A stretch of 64,000 nt of DNA from Shewanella olleyana (GCF_023283825.1 NZ_JAKILD010000004.1:124001-188000); one strand, 5' to 3'; shown: positions 45,647 through 55,303, counted from the first letter of the stretch. Translations and numbers: made by a program. Notes: generated by a model from the letters alone, not told the origin.

Positions 45647-46412
45647 TTAAATAGCCTCCTACAAACTTCATCATCACAGCAAATAACATAAGAAAGGGCA
45701 AAGGATATAATATCTTGACTAACTTTTTGGGACAAAAAAGTGGTTCAATGAAGTCTACTGAAACTTGATTAGACACTTTGATATTCTCTGCAGTTGCGAG
45801 CTTTTGGCTCACAAGGTCAATCTGAGCGTCTTGAGTATTTACATTAGCTGATGTTATTGACTCAGTTGACGATGATGCGAGGCTTGAAATATCAATTGGG
45901 TGAATATTCGGGTAATCACTGACTTGCTCATTCACCTGAATATCAAACCTTTGCGCGATAAATAAGGCTGTATTCATCGTGTCAGTAAGGCTGCCAGTAT
46001 TATAAGAGTCGCGACCAATTTTAAGTTCGAACAGGCTTCGGTCATGACGATTATGCCTATACAGAAGTTGTGTTGATTTAAGTGAAGTGATGGTTTTCTT
46101 TTTAAAGAAAACACCCAACAGCTGTAATTGACAGAAACAATGCTTATTCGAATTATCTAAAACAAAATGATGTTTGAGCGACCCAAGTAAGATCACTATA
46201 ACAAGTAATAACCCGACAACAATCTGGTAGAAAGTTTGCTCAACGCCGTCAAGCGTAACAGCCATAACTAATGATGCCGATAACGGCAGCAAACCCAAAA
46301 CAGCAAAACCCCGACAAATATAATGCTGCTTTGTGGAAAAACGTAATTGATCCGGCAACCCATCAGATTGAATAAAACGGCGGGCTATTTTTGGCAACTG
46401 CGAATACTGCAT
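45636..46412 (-). CDS. Array family C membrane protein
   Basis: About 258 residues: a TM pair (about 40-85), a PH-like beta region (HHFVLDNSNKHCFCQLQLLG; FELKIGRDSYNTGSLTDTM) with NTALFIAQRFDIQV, a low-complexity Ser/Thr linker (about 170-200), and a last TM helix. The segment around LFIAQRFD aligns with LFIERHFD of the 343-residue member. Start ATG 46412 has AGGAAG six bases upstream; an ATG 21 bp earlier lacks a ribosome site. Function unknown. Confidence 0.75.
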   Translation of the reverse strand: MQYSQLPKIARRFIQSDGLPDQLRFSTKQHYICRGFAVLGLLPLSASLVMAVTLDGVEQTFYQIVVGLLLVIVILLGSLKHHFVLDNSNKHCFCQLQLLGVFFKKKTITSLKSTQLLYRHNRHDRSLFELKIGRDSYNTGSLTDTMNTALFIAQRFDIQVNEQVSDYPNIHPIDISSLASSSTESITSANVNTQDAQIDLVSQKLATAENIKVSNQVSVDFIEPLFCPKKLVKILYPLPFLMLFAVMMKFVGGYLNVF

Positions 46413-46466
46413 GCATGACTTCCTTGTTTTCATTAACAGTCATCCTGACTAATGATAAATTCTATT

Positions 46467-47180
46467 TTATAAATTGAACGGAGACACTAATAACACCATT
46501 AAACACGTTAACGCTAAGTGAGCTAACACTGGGAAAATTAACAGTACCATATGCAATTGATATTTCATCGTCCAACTTCGTTGAACCAATTTCACTGGGT
46601 AATTAAAATAAACTAATAAGTAAAAAATATTCTTTAGCGGGTAATGCAATACATCTAGATTCAATTGTTTGCCAGAAAACAATTGAATATCAAGCTGGTA
46701 GACAGTGCGAATAGAGTTACCACCATTAGTTTGAACGTTGTAGATCACTTCAACCTGTTTTATATCACTTTTGGATAATTCTAATTGTCCATCAGATTCA
46801 TTAACCAAGCTGTTTACTGGTAATGACACTCTTGTGGCACTTATATGACAACATAAAGGAATCTTTATCTTATATTGACGTTTAATTAAAAAAGAACGTA
46901 ATAGTAAACTTCCAGGCACTAAACAAACATTAATAATGACAATGATTAATGGAACCTGTGGAAATTTTGGATATAGCGATATCGCACTAGGTGTTATAAA
47001 AGGCAGTAACCCCATCAACAGTAAGCCACCAGATAATACTAACTGTGTCCTCACTTTTAATGGATAAAAAAATGAGATCATTTTGAGCGTGATATTACTC
47101 GCTGAGTTAAGTTGTTTTATGCCTTTAAAGTAAGTTGAACCAAACCAAGTATCATCATCGACTGTAAGCTTTTCTTGCAT
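46467..47180 (-). CDS. Array family B membrane protein, intact copy
   Basis: 237 residues. Two central TM helices (about 45-95) are followed by a beta-rich domain: RVSLPVNSLV, ELSKSDIKQVEVIYNV, LDIQLFSGKQLNL and LLVYFNYPVKLVQ. A C-terminal TM helix (about 208-235) closes it. It is the complete reference copy for the broken gene at 43648-44461 and the short copy at 42311-42778. No known family is recognised, though the TM-plus-beta plan resembles membrane PH-domain proteins. Confidence 0.75.
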   Translation of the reverse strand: MQEKLTVDDDTWFGSTYFKGIKQLNSASNITLKMISFFYPLKVRTQLVLSGGLLLMGLLPFITPSAISLYPKFPQVPLIIVIINVCLVPGSLLLRSFLIKRQYKIKIPLCCHISATRVSLPVNSLVNESDGQLELSKSDIKQVEVIYNVQTNGGNSIRTVYQLDIQLFSGKQLNLDVLHYPLKNIFYLLVYFNYPVKLVQRSWTMKYQLHMVLLIFPVLAHLALTCLMVLLVSPFNL

Positions 47181-47192
47181 ATAGAACCCTAA

Positions 47193-47221
47193 AAAGCAGC
47201 ACCATAATTAGGTGCTGCTTT
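47193..47221 (-). terminator. Terminator between the first two array genes
   Basis: An 11-bp perfect stem (47193-47203/47211-47221) with a 7-nt loop and T5 on minus. It lies 38 bp after the family A gene stop and just before the family B gene. Confidence 0.88.
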
Positions 47222-47259
47222 ATTAATTTTGTGGTGGATTATTATAAATAAAGACTTAT

Positions 47260-47751
47260 TTATAATAAATTAAGCATATACCAATGTTCATCTACTTTAG
47301 CAAAACGGCAATAGCCAGCGGCTTCTGCATCGGTATTACCCTCGGGGTGAGTAGAGTCGAAAGTATAGCCAATCCACACTTCTTCGTCATAGCCCTTAGA
47401 TTTAGCACTTGAACTAACATCGTGAACCTTTGAGTTTTTTGCATCCACATAGTAGCTATCAAAGGCATTGTTTAATCTAAAATTATTAATTCCCAAATAT
47501 CTCTTTTTAAAATACTCGTCATGTCTCGCTTTCAGATGTTGTACTACTTGTGCATCAGTCGCTGGATTAGGGAAAAATAAAGCTTTAAACAACTCAACAT
47601 CTTGATTAATAATCACTTCAGCAGCTTTTATGCAGTTTTCTTTAGGAATCGACACATCGACGGTATCGGGTAGAGGCGGGTACTTATCTAAGTCCCACGC
47701 TTGACAAGGTGTTGCAACGACCAAAGCGGCTAAAAACATTCTTCCTAACAT
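47260..47751 (-). CDS. Secreted two-cysteine protein, array family A
   Basis: 163 residues with signal peptide (cleavage after CQA, residue 18). The mature protein has KENCIKAAEVIINQDVELFK near the start and AGYCRFAKVDEHWYMLNLL at the end. These are the two cysteines and terminal WY shared with 41174-41617 and 44579-45014. The mature sequence is acidic and soluble, predicted periplasmic. It is the first array gene after the large lipoprotein but is bracketed by terminators on both sides, so it is probably its own transcript. Confidence 0.78.
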   Translation of the reverse strand: MLGRMFLAALVVATPCQAWDLDKYPPLPDTVDVSIPKENCIKAAEVIINQDVELFKALFFPNPATDAQVVQHLKARHDEYFKKRYLGINNFRLNNAFDSYYVDAKNSKVHDVSSSAKSKGYDEEVWIGYTFDSTHPEGNTDAEAAGYCRFAKVDEHWYMLNLL

Positions 47752-47806
47752 AAACCTTCCCTTTTTTTGCTACTCGCAAACAAATTTAACATTATTATAC
47801 ACAAAA

Positions 47807-47822
47807 GCACCCCGAAGGGTGC
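47807..47822 (-). terminator. Terminator of the large lipoprotein gene
   Basis: A short GC-rich stem GCACCC/GGGTGC with a UUCG-type loop on minus, followed by TTTTGTG. It is 8 bp past the stop. Confidence 0.8.
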
Positions 47823-47829
47823 CAGTTTG

Positions 47830-50800
47830 CTAATTAGAATTGACTGGACATTCAGTCTCTTCTTCAGCAATCTCATCTTGTAATATCATAGGTATTCTCA
47901 AAGCTTGCTTTTGATTATTAGAATTACCTGCACTAGCACCATTGCTTACTGTTATTTGATAATTTTTGTGCGTATTAGGACATAAATCACGACCTGATAA
48001 TTCATCACCACTAACTGAGGTTATATCACCGCTAAATTCGATATAATAAGTTGCGATACCATCATCCGCCCTTATACCGGTTAATTTAACATTATGAACT
48101 CCGTCTTCTAACGAAATATCTATAGGGCCAACTTTACGTTCAGGTTGATTATTGTCATATATCACTCTGTTATTAACTAATAGTTTAAATACATCGTCAT
48201 TAAAATTACCATTATCACCGAAGGTTATTGAAACCTGCCCAGGCCCAGAAAATGGAAACTCATTACTCAATTGTTCAGCCACTTCGACTGTAATAAAACC
48301 AGATATTGCACCATCAGGCACTACCACAACTAATTCATCCGTCGCCGCGGACTTCACTGCGGCTTTCAATCTTTGACCATTAGCACCGCTAAAGGTCACT
48401 TCATTATCTGAAATCGTTCTGCTAAAACCGATACCACTAATTTTAACTTCGTCACCAGGTGAAGCTTTATTGGGCGTAATACTTGAAATAGTCAGCCCCT
48501 GACCAATTAACACATCATATGGCACAATAGCGACTTTATTAAGATGATGAACTTCAACCCGAAGCGGGCCTACAGCATTATTTAACTGAGTAACACTATT
48601 GATTGAAAATTCAAGTTCTGTACCTTGCTCGTTAACACTACTATAAAACGCATCAAGGGCACGATTATTTGCTCCCAGATCTTTCACTTTAACTTCTGGT
48701 AAAGTTTCACTTAAATAACCTGGCACCTTAGCCATGCCACTGCCGTATATAGTAAATACTTTACGGAGATTGTCTTTTTCTATCATCCTAGGTGTAATAT
48801 CTACCGCAGACAAACCCCACGTAATGATAAAGTCTAATTTGTTGGGTACCCCCATTAAGTCACCAAGAGTCGCTGCCATATCAATCATCGCTGTGGCTAA
48901 TTTACTTGTTTCATACGCCGCAGCGATTTGCCCCCAGCCTGGAATAAACTTTTCAGCGACTTTAGTTACCATTTTTTCGACAAATGTCTCAAGGTCGAAA
49001 TTAACGAGTATCAACAATGCTTTAGTTATTTCGCCATAGGAGTCTTTATCCAGTGGATTTGTTAATATTGGTAGAATTTCTTTCTGATAGATTTTTACAC
49101 CTATGTTGGCAGCGAGGTTATTCCAATCATCTTGTGTTGCATTCGGCTTTTGTAATAACACATCAATTTCAGTGCCAATAGTTGGCAGGTTTTCCATAAC
49201 CGCTTTTACTATTAACGTTACTTTTTGTTTGGTCCTATGCTCCGGTGCTGCTAAATCTATGCCTACTGCATCAAATAAAATTGAAAAGAAACGCAACACA
49301 ATATTATCGATAATAGTTCTTGCTACGAGCGAACTCTGTGCTTTTGTTGCTTTGACATTATATGACTCGGGAGCATAACGAGCGTAAGGGCTTGGTCCAA
49401 AAACTCCGCCTAATGCAGGTGTAATAATTTGATATAAGCAGTCTTTATAAACACATTTATCTATCATTGAATCAGCTGACCACACTGATAGACCCAAGAA
49501 GGTGCCCGTTTGTGGCCCGAGCATCCCTAAAGAATAAGGTTGTTGAATATGCTCAGATAGAGGATTATTTAATGATTGTTCATCATAGTTAATCTCCCCT
49601 GTTGCACTATTAATTGGGTATACTCTTGCACTTAAATAAAGTTGACTACGATTCCTTAACTCTACACATCCATCATAATTAAAAACCTCATGCCAAGCAG
49701 GATCAACACCTTCACCACAGTTATTTCCAATCAATCCCTGATTTTCAAAAAAAGTTGTCGCATCCATTGTCATATCAAATGCATCCCAAGAGCCTATTGT
49801 TTCAGGATAAGAAACAATACTAGGTTCCAAAATTGATAAGTTTTCATTACTGGATAATTGATTTACTAGGGCAGCATATTCATCATGAATACTTTTAGTG
49901 GATATTGAATTAAGCTTACCGCTAGAAAAAAGTTCTGTATTAATCAGAGATTCATACTTATTGAATAATTCATTCCTTACTTCTGATTTTTGTTTAAAGT
50001 CAAAAAATGAATAGTTCTCATGTAATAAGGTCTCTGCGTCAACCATATATTGACTAAATGCATCAGTTGAACTAATTAACTCAACAACATCTTTGGTATC
50101 GTAACCTTTCTCTTTATAACTCCAACTTAAATGTAGAACTAAACTAGCTAAAGCTGTCGTTTTATAATTAAACTCCACTTCTGTATCATTAACGTATTGA
50201 ATAGCACTTAAATATGAAGCTAGCTCTCCAGTTTCATTGCGTGTATAAGTGAATAATACTTCAGCATTACTACCAAACTTATCGATTTTAAAAGTATTAC
50301 CTGACAACTCAGTAGACATTTCAGAATATATACCACCAATTGTTTCTATAGGTAATGCATTTTCTTGAGTGACATTTATCTGAATATCTTGCTGTAGCAA
50401 AAAGCTAATATAGTTACTTTTTCCATAAGCATTATTAACTGAATAGCTACCACCAGTAACTTCTTGTGGTACTGTAACCGTTACCTCATTGACACTAATT
50501 AGCTGTGTTGGTGCAGGCTTCTCATTGAAAAAAACGGTTGTGTCATCATCAAAGTTATCACCATATAAGCGCACAACACTACCAGCACTTAGTTCTTTAG
50601 GATTCACTTGGCTTAATAATGGTAAATTTTCATTTCCTATATCAATATAATATGGTTCAGATTTATAATCACCAGTTACGATTGTGACTTCACTTTCACC
50701 AGAATCCATTGGTAAATCGAATTGCAAATAAGACATTTCGCCATCACGAATAGTGCTCCTCGGCAAAATGTTATAAATCTTGCCTTGCGTATTAACAATG

Positions 50801-52008
50801 AGAACTGGACTTACTGGCGTAGCAGGATAACCCTCGATGTCTAATTCAAATGTATCACCAGCTCGCAGGAAAAAATTAATTTTACTATTTTCATAAATTG
50901 TTGATACGTAGCGAATAGATAAATCACCTCTTTTTGACCAAATTACAGTTTCTGCGGCCTCTAATCTATTAATATCATTTACGTCGAAAATATTGTCATT
51001 ATCATCGTCCAAATCAAGGTGGTCTATAATACCATCGTTATCGAAGTCATTTGGCTGCGAACTTGTACCACTCTCTATATTGTCTTCAATTCCATTGCCA
51101 TCAGCGTCACTATCTAAAAAGTTGAGAAAAGAGTCATTATCTATGTCCTTACTACCTTCTAATCTGTCGGTAAAATTATCCCCATCAGAGTCTTCATCCA
51201 ACCAATTTGGAACCGTATCATTATCTAAATCAATGCTGCCATTTTCAGTCCCAAAGATATGTTCAAGACCGTCGAGAATTTCATCATTGTCCATATCATT
51301 TTCAATTAAATCAGATCCGAATGCTCGCTCCTTCATATCGTCAAATGAATCTACATCTTCATCATAGAAAAATATCATCTCATAAGAAAGATCTGAGCCG
51401 CCAGCAAAGTTTTCATCAATAACACTTAGTTGATAAGTTCCAGGATCATAAATAGGGAAATTAACAACATAAACATTCGGTTCGCTGTATTTATATAAAA
51501 ATATTGCATTAATCACGAGACCATCTTCGTTCGAAACATATACCTGAGGCTGAAAACGTGGTGAAGATGATTTAAAATATGCAGTCATTGATTGGCGATC
51601 ATCGACAACAAATTTAAATAGGTCTCCTTTGTCAAATTCTGAATCAATAACCCCCTTAACTTTAACTCCAACATCTACGACTATTGGTGTTGCTACCGAA
51701 GGATTATCATTAGGTTCTACTTCAAAAAATACAGGATAATTACTCTTACTCGCATCAAACGGATAATCATCCTGTTCATCAGGTACACCATCACCATCTT
51801 CATCTTTATTTTCCCAGGTGCCAACATACTCGTCAGGATCTGTTGGATCTGTTGGATCTGTCGGGTTTGTTGGCGTAACTGGATCTGTAGGTTCGACTGG
51901 CGCTCCCCCTTGATATCCTGGATCACCTTCTTCTAGCTCTCCATTACATCCTGTCATTCCGACACTAGCGGCAAGTAACATTGCTAACCAGAGTGTTTTT
52001 TGTTTCAT
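47830..52008 (-). CDS. Large surface lipoprotein with calcium-binding repeats and IPT/TIG domains
   Basis: About 1,392 residues. The signal peptide ends in a lipobox (VGMTGC, C21), then a Pro-Thr-Asp repeat linker (PTDPTDPTDP). A pre-peptidase-like or PPC-type beta domain follows (FFEVEPNDNPSVATPIVVDV...GDLFKF). Then come many DxDxDG-type thrombospondin-3 calcium loops (about 215-340: DMDNDEILDG, DSDGDNFTDRLEG, DFDNDGIIDHLDLDDDNDN). An IPT/TIG domain lies near 460-530, a long unclassified central region of about 600 residues with several cysteines, a second IPT/TIG near 1180-1260 (SSITPNKASPGDEVKISGIG), and a C-terminal beta domain. It is expected on the cell surface. It follows the Tad operon at 40-60 bp, so it may be co-expressed with the pilus. 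Function unknown. Confidence 0.82.
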   Translation of the reverse strand: MKQKTLWLAMLLAASVGMTGCNGELEEGDPGYQGGAPVEPTDPVTPTNPTDPTDPTDPDEYVGTWENKDEDGDGVPDEQDDYPFDASKSNYPVFFEVEPNDNPSVATPIVVDVGVKVKGVIDSEFDKGDLFKFVVDDRQSMTAYFKSSSPRFQPQVYVSNEDGLVINAIFLYKYSEPNVYVVNFPIYDPGTYQLSVIDENFAGGSDLSYEMIFFYDEDVDSFDDMKERAFGSDLIENDMDNDEILDGLEHIFGTENGSIDLDNDTVPNWLDEDSDGDNFTDRLEGSKDIDNDSFLNFLDSDADGNGIEDNIESGTSSQPNDFDNDGIIDHLDLDDDNDNIFDVNDINRLEAAETVIWSKRGDLSIRYVSTIYENSKINFFLRAGDTFELDIEGYPATPVSPVLIVNTQGKIYNILPRSTIRDGEMSYLQFDLPMDSGESEVTIVTGDYKSEPYYIDIGNENLPLLSQVNPKELSAGSVVRLYGDNFDDDTTVFFNEKPAPTQLISVNEVTVTVPQEVTGGSYSVNNAYGKSNYISFLLQQDIQINVTQENALPIETIGGIYSEMSTELSGNTFKIDKFGSNAEVLFTYTRNETGELASYLSAIQYVNDTEVEFNYKTTALASLVLHLSWSYKEKGYDTKDVVELISSTDAFSQYMVDAETLLHENYSFFDFKQKSEVRNELFNKYESLINTELFSSGKLNSISTKSIHDEYAALVNQLSSNENLSILEPSIVSYPETIGSWDAFDMTMDATTFFENQGLIGNNCGEGVDPAWHEVFNYDGCVELRNRSQLYLSARVYPINSATGEINYDEQSLNNPLSEHIQQPYSLGMLGPQTGTFLGLSVWSADSMIDKCVYKDCLYQIITPALGGVFGPSPYARYAPESYNVKATKAQSSLVARTIIDNIVLRFFSILFDAVGIDLAAPEHRTKQKVTLIVKAVMENLPTIGTEIDVLLQKPNATQDDWNNLAANIGVKIYQKEILPILTNPLDKDSYGEITKALLILVNFDLETFVEKMVTKVAEKFIPGWGQIAAAYETSKLATAMIDMAATLGDLMGVPNKLDFIITWGLSAVDITPRMIEKDNLRKVFTIYGSGMAKVPGYLSETLPEVKVKDLGANNRALDAFYSSVNEQGTELEFSINSVTQLNNAVGPLRVEVHHLNKVAIVPYDVLIGQGLTISSITPNKASPGDEVKISGIGFSRTISDNEVTFSGANGQRLKAAVKSAATDELVVVVPDGAISGFITVEVAEQLSNEFPFSGPGQVSITFGDNGNFNDDVFKLLVNNRVIYDNNQPERKVGPIDISLEDGVHNVKLTGIRADDGIATYYIEFSGDITSVSGDELSGRDLCPNTHKNYQITVSNGASAGNSNNQKQALRIPMILQDEIAEEETECPVNSN

Positions 52009-52071
52009 TGAATATATCCCTATAAAATCCATTTATTTCAATATTTAACTTAATCTTTAAAGCTATTTTTA

Positions 52072-52755
52072 TTACATTCTGAATGGTGTTTGCATTCTCA
52101 TTAATCCTTGAGAAACCATTGATAAATAAATATCTCCCGTAGCTTGGCCTAACACATTACAAGCCAATTGGTCTGTACTCGGTGCGTACCAAGCTGAGGT
52201 TACAATTTCTTTTAATACATAGTTTGCAAAGGGCACAATTAACTTTTGGCACCAACGCACTTCTATTTGCAGTAAATTGGCGTCCTGTATATTGAGCCTT
52301 CTTCCTGATCCAACGTCTTTTAACGCTGGGTTACGATACATCAGCGTATTGTTAGGAATTTCATTTATAAACCCACTTGTATAGCGACTTCTCACTTTAA
52401 ACTGATCAAATGTCGCTTGGTCTGGGTTCAAGATGGTCAGCTTACTTTGTAAGGCCACTGCTAAACGTGATTTTGCCACCGCTTCTACGGTGTCTGATAT
52501 ATCGGTTCCATGAGCAAACAACGGCATCATCCCTGCAGCTAACCCCTTGTTAATCTCGCCAGCTTTACCGTGATGTAATGTACCCGCTCTCACGGCAGTA
52601 ATTGTTGCTGCATCTAAGGTACTTTTGGCGGTGTATATAAAGCTCCACTGCACAATAAGCATGATGGCAACGAGCATAATGGGCATTAAAAAAGGCAAAG
52701 CGAGGTTAAACTCAACCATGCTTTGACCTTTTTGATGAATTAATTTAATGCTCAT
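52072..52755 (-). CDS. tadE: TadE-family minor pseudopilin
   Basis: 227 residues. The N-terminus KGQSMVEFNLALPFLMPIML is a TadE-type class III pilin signal: glycine, then a hydrophobic helix with Glu at +5. The remainder is a soluble periplasmic domain with two cysteines (VRWCQKL and LACNVLG). It is thought to prime or adorn the Flp pilus. It overlaps the TadD-like gene by four bases and is the last gene of the Tad operon before the large lipoprotein. Confidence 0.85.
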   Translation of the reverse strand: MSIKLIHQKGQSMVEFNLALPFLMPIMLVAIMLIVQWSFIYTAKSTLDAATITAVRAGTLHHGKAGEINKGLAAGMMPLFAHGTDISDTVEAVAKSRLAVALQSKLTILNPDQATFDQFKVRSRYTSGFINEIPNNTLMYRNPALKDVGSGRRLNIQDANLLQIEVRWCQKLIVPFANYVLKEIVTSAWYAPSTDQLACNVLGQATGDIYLSMVSQGLMRMQTPFRM

Positions 52756-53243
52756 AATGCAGCTTTTATCTGATTATTCGATTTCACTGGTTCTTTTTGG
52801 AGGTTATTCAATGCATCTAGTAAGCCTTTGATTTGTCGTCCCACTGGCGAGTCTAAATTACCTTGTCTCGAGGCGGTAGACAGCACTTGGGTAGACTGTT
52901 TTATTCTTACTAAACTAATGTTATACCAAGCCTTTTGATTATCTGGCTCTAATTCTAAACACTTACTATAGGCAGAAATAGCAGCTTCTTGGCGGCCCGT
53001 TCTGGTGTAGATATTCCCTAAACGAAACCATGCAGGTGCATAATTAGGCACACTGGTTAGCACTTCAATGTATAAACTTTCTGCTTTATCTAACATTGCC
53101 ATTTTATAAGCAGTTTCGGCCTCAGATTGTAGTACCATGATTTGCTGATTCCCTTCTGGCTCTTTAGGCTTGCTTGCACCTGCACAACCAGAAATGAATA
53201 AGCTAATACTTATTAATACCAACACTACACTTTGTCTTACCAT
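52752..53243 (-). CDS. tadD: TadD-like TPR lipoprotein
   Basis: 163 residues with a lipobox (FISGC, C20) and about two and a half TPR units (AETAYKMAMLDKAESLYIEV; PAWFRLGNIYTRTGRQEAAI; PDNQKAWYNISLVRIKQS). TadD is an outer-membrane-associated pilotin-like factor needed for secretin function or assembly in Tad systems. It overlaps the DUF192 gene by seven bases and the TadE gene by four. Confidence 0.82.
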   Translation of the reverse strand: MVRQSVVLVLISISLFISGCAGASKPKEPEGNQQIMVLQSEAETAYKMAMLDKAESLYIEVLTSVPNYAPAWFRLGNIYTRTGRQEAAISAYSKCLELEPDNQKAWYNISLVRIKQSTQVLSTASRQGNLDSPVGRQIKGLLDALNNLQKEPVKSNNQIKAAL

Positions 53244-53590
53244 GACAATATATCTCCCTTTCGAATCTTATTTTTTTCAGCACTTCCTGCTGCAATTTCT
53301 AATACTTTTGAAGCCGTTAAACAGCCTGATATCCTAGTCGGTTTTAATGCTTCAATTATTTTTACAACTTGATTTTTTTTATTTAAATAAACTACGTCAA
53401 TGCTATAACTCATTCCAAAGGTATGTACTGAGTTACAAGGAATAATTAATAACCCTTGTTGCATTGTTAAAGGCTTACTGCCTAAAAGCCCTCGCATTCT
53501 TAATGGTGCTGTATTGGCAAGCTGCACGTCTGTTAATACTTCGCCTGTTTGTTGGTTTGTTACTTTAATGATATTCACTTTACAGCTCAT
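53237..53590 (-). CDS. DUF192 family protein
   Basis: 117 residues with the family motifs RMRGLLG, SVHTFGMSYSIDVVYLN and the C-terminal AGSAEKNKIRKGDIL. No function is established for DUF192. Here it lacks a signal peptide and is wedged between tadC and tadD with overlaps on both sides (11 and 7 bases). This shows it belongs to the pilus operon, and DUF192 genes are recurrent guests in Tad loci. Confidence 0.88.
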   Translation of the reverse strand: MSCKVNIIKVTNQQTGEVLTDVQLANTAPLRMRGLLGSKPLTMQQGLLIIPCNSVHTFGMSYSIDVVYLNKKNQVVKIIEALKPTRISGCLTASKVLEIAAGSAEKNKIRKGDILSW

Positions 53591-54443
53591 ACATAAACTT
53601 CATGGCTATTGGGAATGCCAATATCATAAAAGTCACTGGGAATATAAATAGAATCAAAGGAAACACTAACTTAACGGGTGCTTCAAGCGCCTTTTTCTCG
53701 GCACGTTGAAAACGCTCTACCCGACGCTGATCTGATTGGATTCTTAATGTTTGACCTAGACTTGCCCCTGTCTTTTCGGCTTGTGCAAGCGCACTAACTA
53801 AACTATTTACCTCAGTGACTTGTACTCTTTGTGCCATATTCCTAAACGACTGCGCTCGCGACATACCCGCACGCATATCACGGATGACTTTTTCAAGTTC
53901 AATACGTAGTGGTCCTGCAGGACCACGCTCTACCGCTTGCGACAACGCACCCGTCATATTCAAGCCTGCTTCAATTGACATGGTGAGGTAATCTAAATAA
54001 ACCGGCAGTGACTTTACAATTAGACCCTGACGTTTTTTACGTAAATCATTCAAGGTAAGTACTGGTAAGAAATAACCCAATATTGCTGCAATAATTAGGT
54101 AGTTAATCACTAGGTTTTCAAGTAATACACCACAAATAATTGCAATGCCAAGTGAGAAAATAGTGCTGATTATTCGTATAGCAAAGTACTGTTCTGCCGT
54201 CATAATGTAAGATAAACCTGAAATTTGCAGCTTCTTAGAGATGCGCTCTAAGTAATCAACACTTAAGTTTTCACTTACATAAAAAGCTAAAATTCGTACC
54301 CAAGGCCAAATGACTTTTAAGCCTGGCGATAAAGGGTCCATGAATTCTCGACTATCTGCGGGTACCTTCCTATATATCTTGATACAACTATAAACAAGAA
54401 AAATAACGGCAACGGTATAACAAGCAACAATTAGATTGACCAT
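53580..54443 (-). CDS. tadC: Tad pilus inner-membrane protein TadC
   Basis: 287 residues with the type II secretion F domain (LPVYLDYLTMSIEAGLNMTGAL; VNSLVSALAQAEKTGASLGQTL) flanked by TM helices near both ends. It forms the inner-membrane assembly platform with TadB. Starts 8 bp after tadB and overlaps the DUF192 gene. Confidence 0.92.
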   Translation of the reverse strand: MVNLIVACYTVAVIFLVYSCIKIYRKVPADSREFMDPLSPGLKVIWPWVRILAFYVSENLSVDYLERISKKLQISGLSYIMTAEQYFAIRIISTIFSLGIAIICGVLLENLVINYLIIAAILGYFLPVLTLNDLRKKRQGLIVKSLPVYLDYLTMSIEAGLNMTGALSQAVERGPAGPLRIELEKVIRDMRAGMSRAQSFRNMAQRVQVTEVNSLVSALAQAEKTGASLGQTLRIQSDQRRVERFQRAEKKALEAPVKLVFPLILFIFPVTFMILAFPIAMKFMYEL

Positions 54444-54451
54444 AAATATCC

Positions 54452-55303
54452 CTATACGTCTATCGCAACGATCTTTCTAATCGACATGTAACCACAAGTT
54501 AGCATGATGGCAATGAGTACCATCAACGCCCATCCCATTGGCTCTGTTAGAATGCGACCCATTGATGAAGGCTCCATGTGATATAGCACAACCCCAATAA
54601 AGATTGGCAGTAAGGTCATCACTACCCCCTGCATTTTTCCTTGCGAAGTTAGCGCATCAATTTTTCCTTCCATTTCAATTTTGCGGCGTAATGTGTCAGA
54701 TAGTCGTAAAAGTACCTCCGCTAAATTACCGCCAACCTCACGGGATATTTGCATCCCGGCAGTAACAAGTTGAAACTCATCTTCAGGGATTCTAACTAGC
54801 ATATTATCTAATGCTTTATTAAATTCGACGCCTAGGCGCTGCTCTCGAAGAAACAACTGAAACTCCTGCTTCATCGGCGATTCCATTTCTTCAGCCATAA
54901 ACTCAATTGCGCTGGTCACATTGGCACCAGACTGCATTGAGGTTGCAACCATGTTTAAGCCGTCTGGAAGTTGGTGAACAAACTTTCTTCTTCGTCTTTT
55001 ATGTAAAAATTTATATGCAAATCGTGGGATCAATGCCAAAAATAGACTAATCAAGATCCCTAACGCCCAGGTACCGAAAAATATTCGAAATACAATCGGC
55101 ATTGAAAATAGCGTCAGCATGTTTAATACAAAGAGTTGTCGAGGCTCTATAAACAAAAACATATCTGAAAGATTAGTTCTTGCCGATGAAGTAAACGTGT
55201 CGTGATACCTTAGGGCAAACTTGGCTGATAAATGTTTGATTGACCAAACAAAAAGCGATATTGATATAAAAGCCATAATTACCACAATCATAATGGTGGT
55301 CAT
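54452..55303 (-). CDS. tadB: Tad pilus inner-membrane protein TadB
   Basis: 283 residues with the type II secretion F domain (LPDGLNMVATSMQSGANVTSAI; FQLVTAGMQISREVGGNLAEVL) and several TM helices. It is the partner of TadC in the pilus assembly platform. It overlaps tadA by four bases. Confidence 0.92.
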   Translation of the reverse strand: MTTIMIVVIMAFISISLFVWSIKHLSAKFALRYHDTFTSSARTNLSDMFLFIEPRQLFVLNMLTLFSMPIVFRIFFGTWALGILISLFLALIPRFAYKFLHKRRRRKFVHQLPDGLNMVATSMQSGANVTSAIEFMAEEMESPMKQEFQLFLREQRLGVEFNKALDNMLVRIPEDEFQLVTAGMQISREVGGNLAEVLLRLSDTLRRKIEMEGKIDALTSQGKMQGVVMTLLPIFIGVVLYHMEPSSMGRILTEPMGWALMVLIAIMLTCGYMSIRKIVAIDV

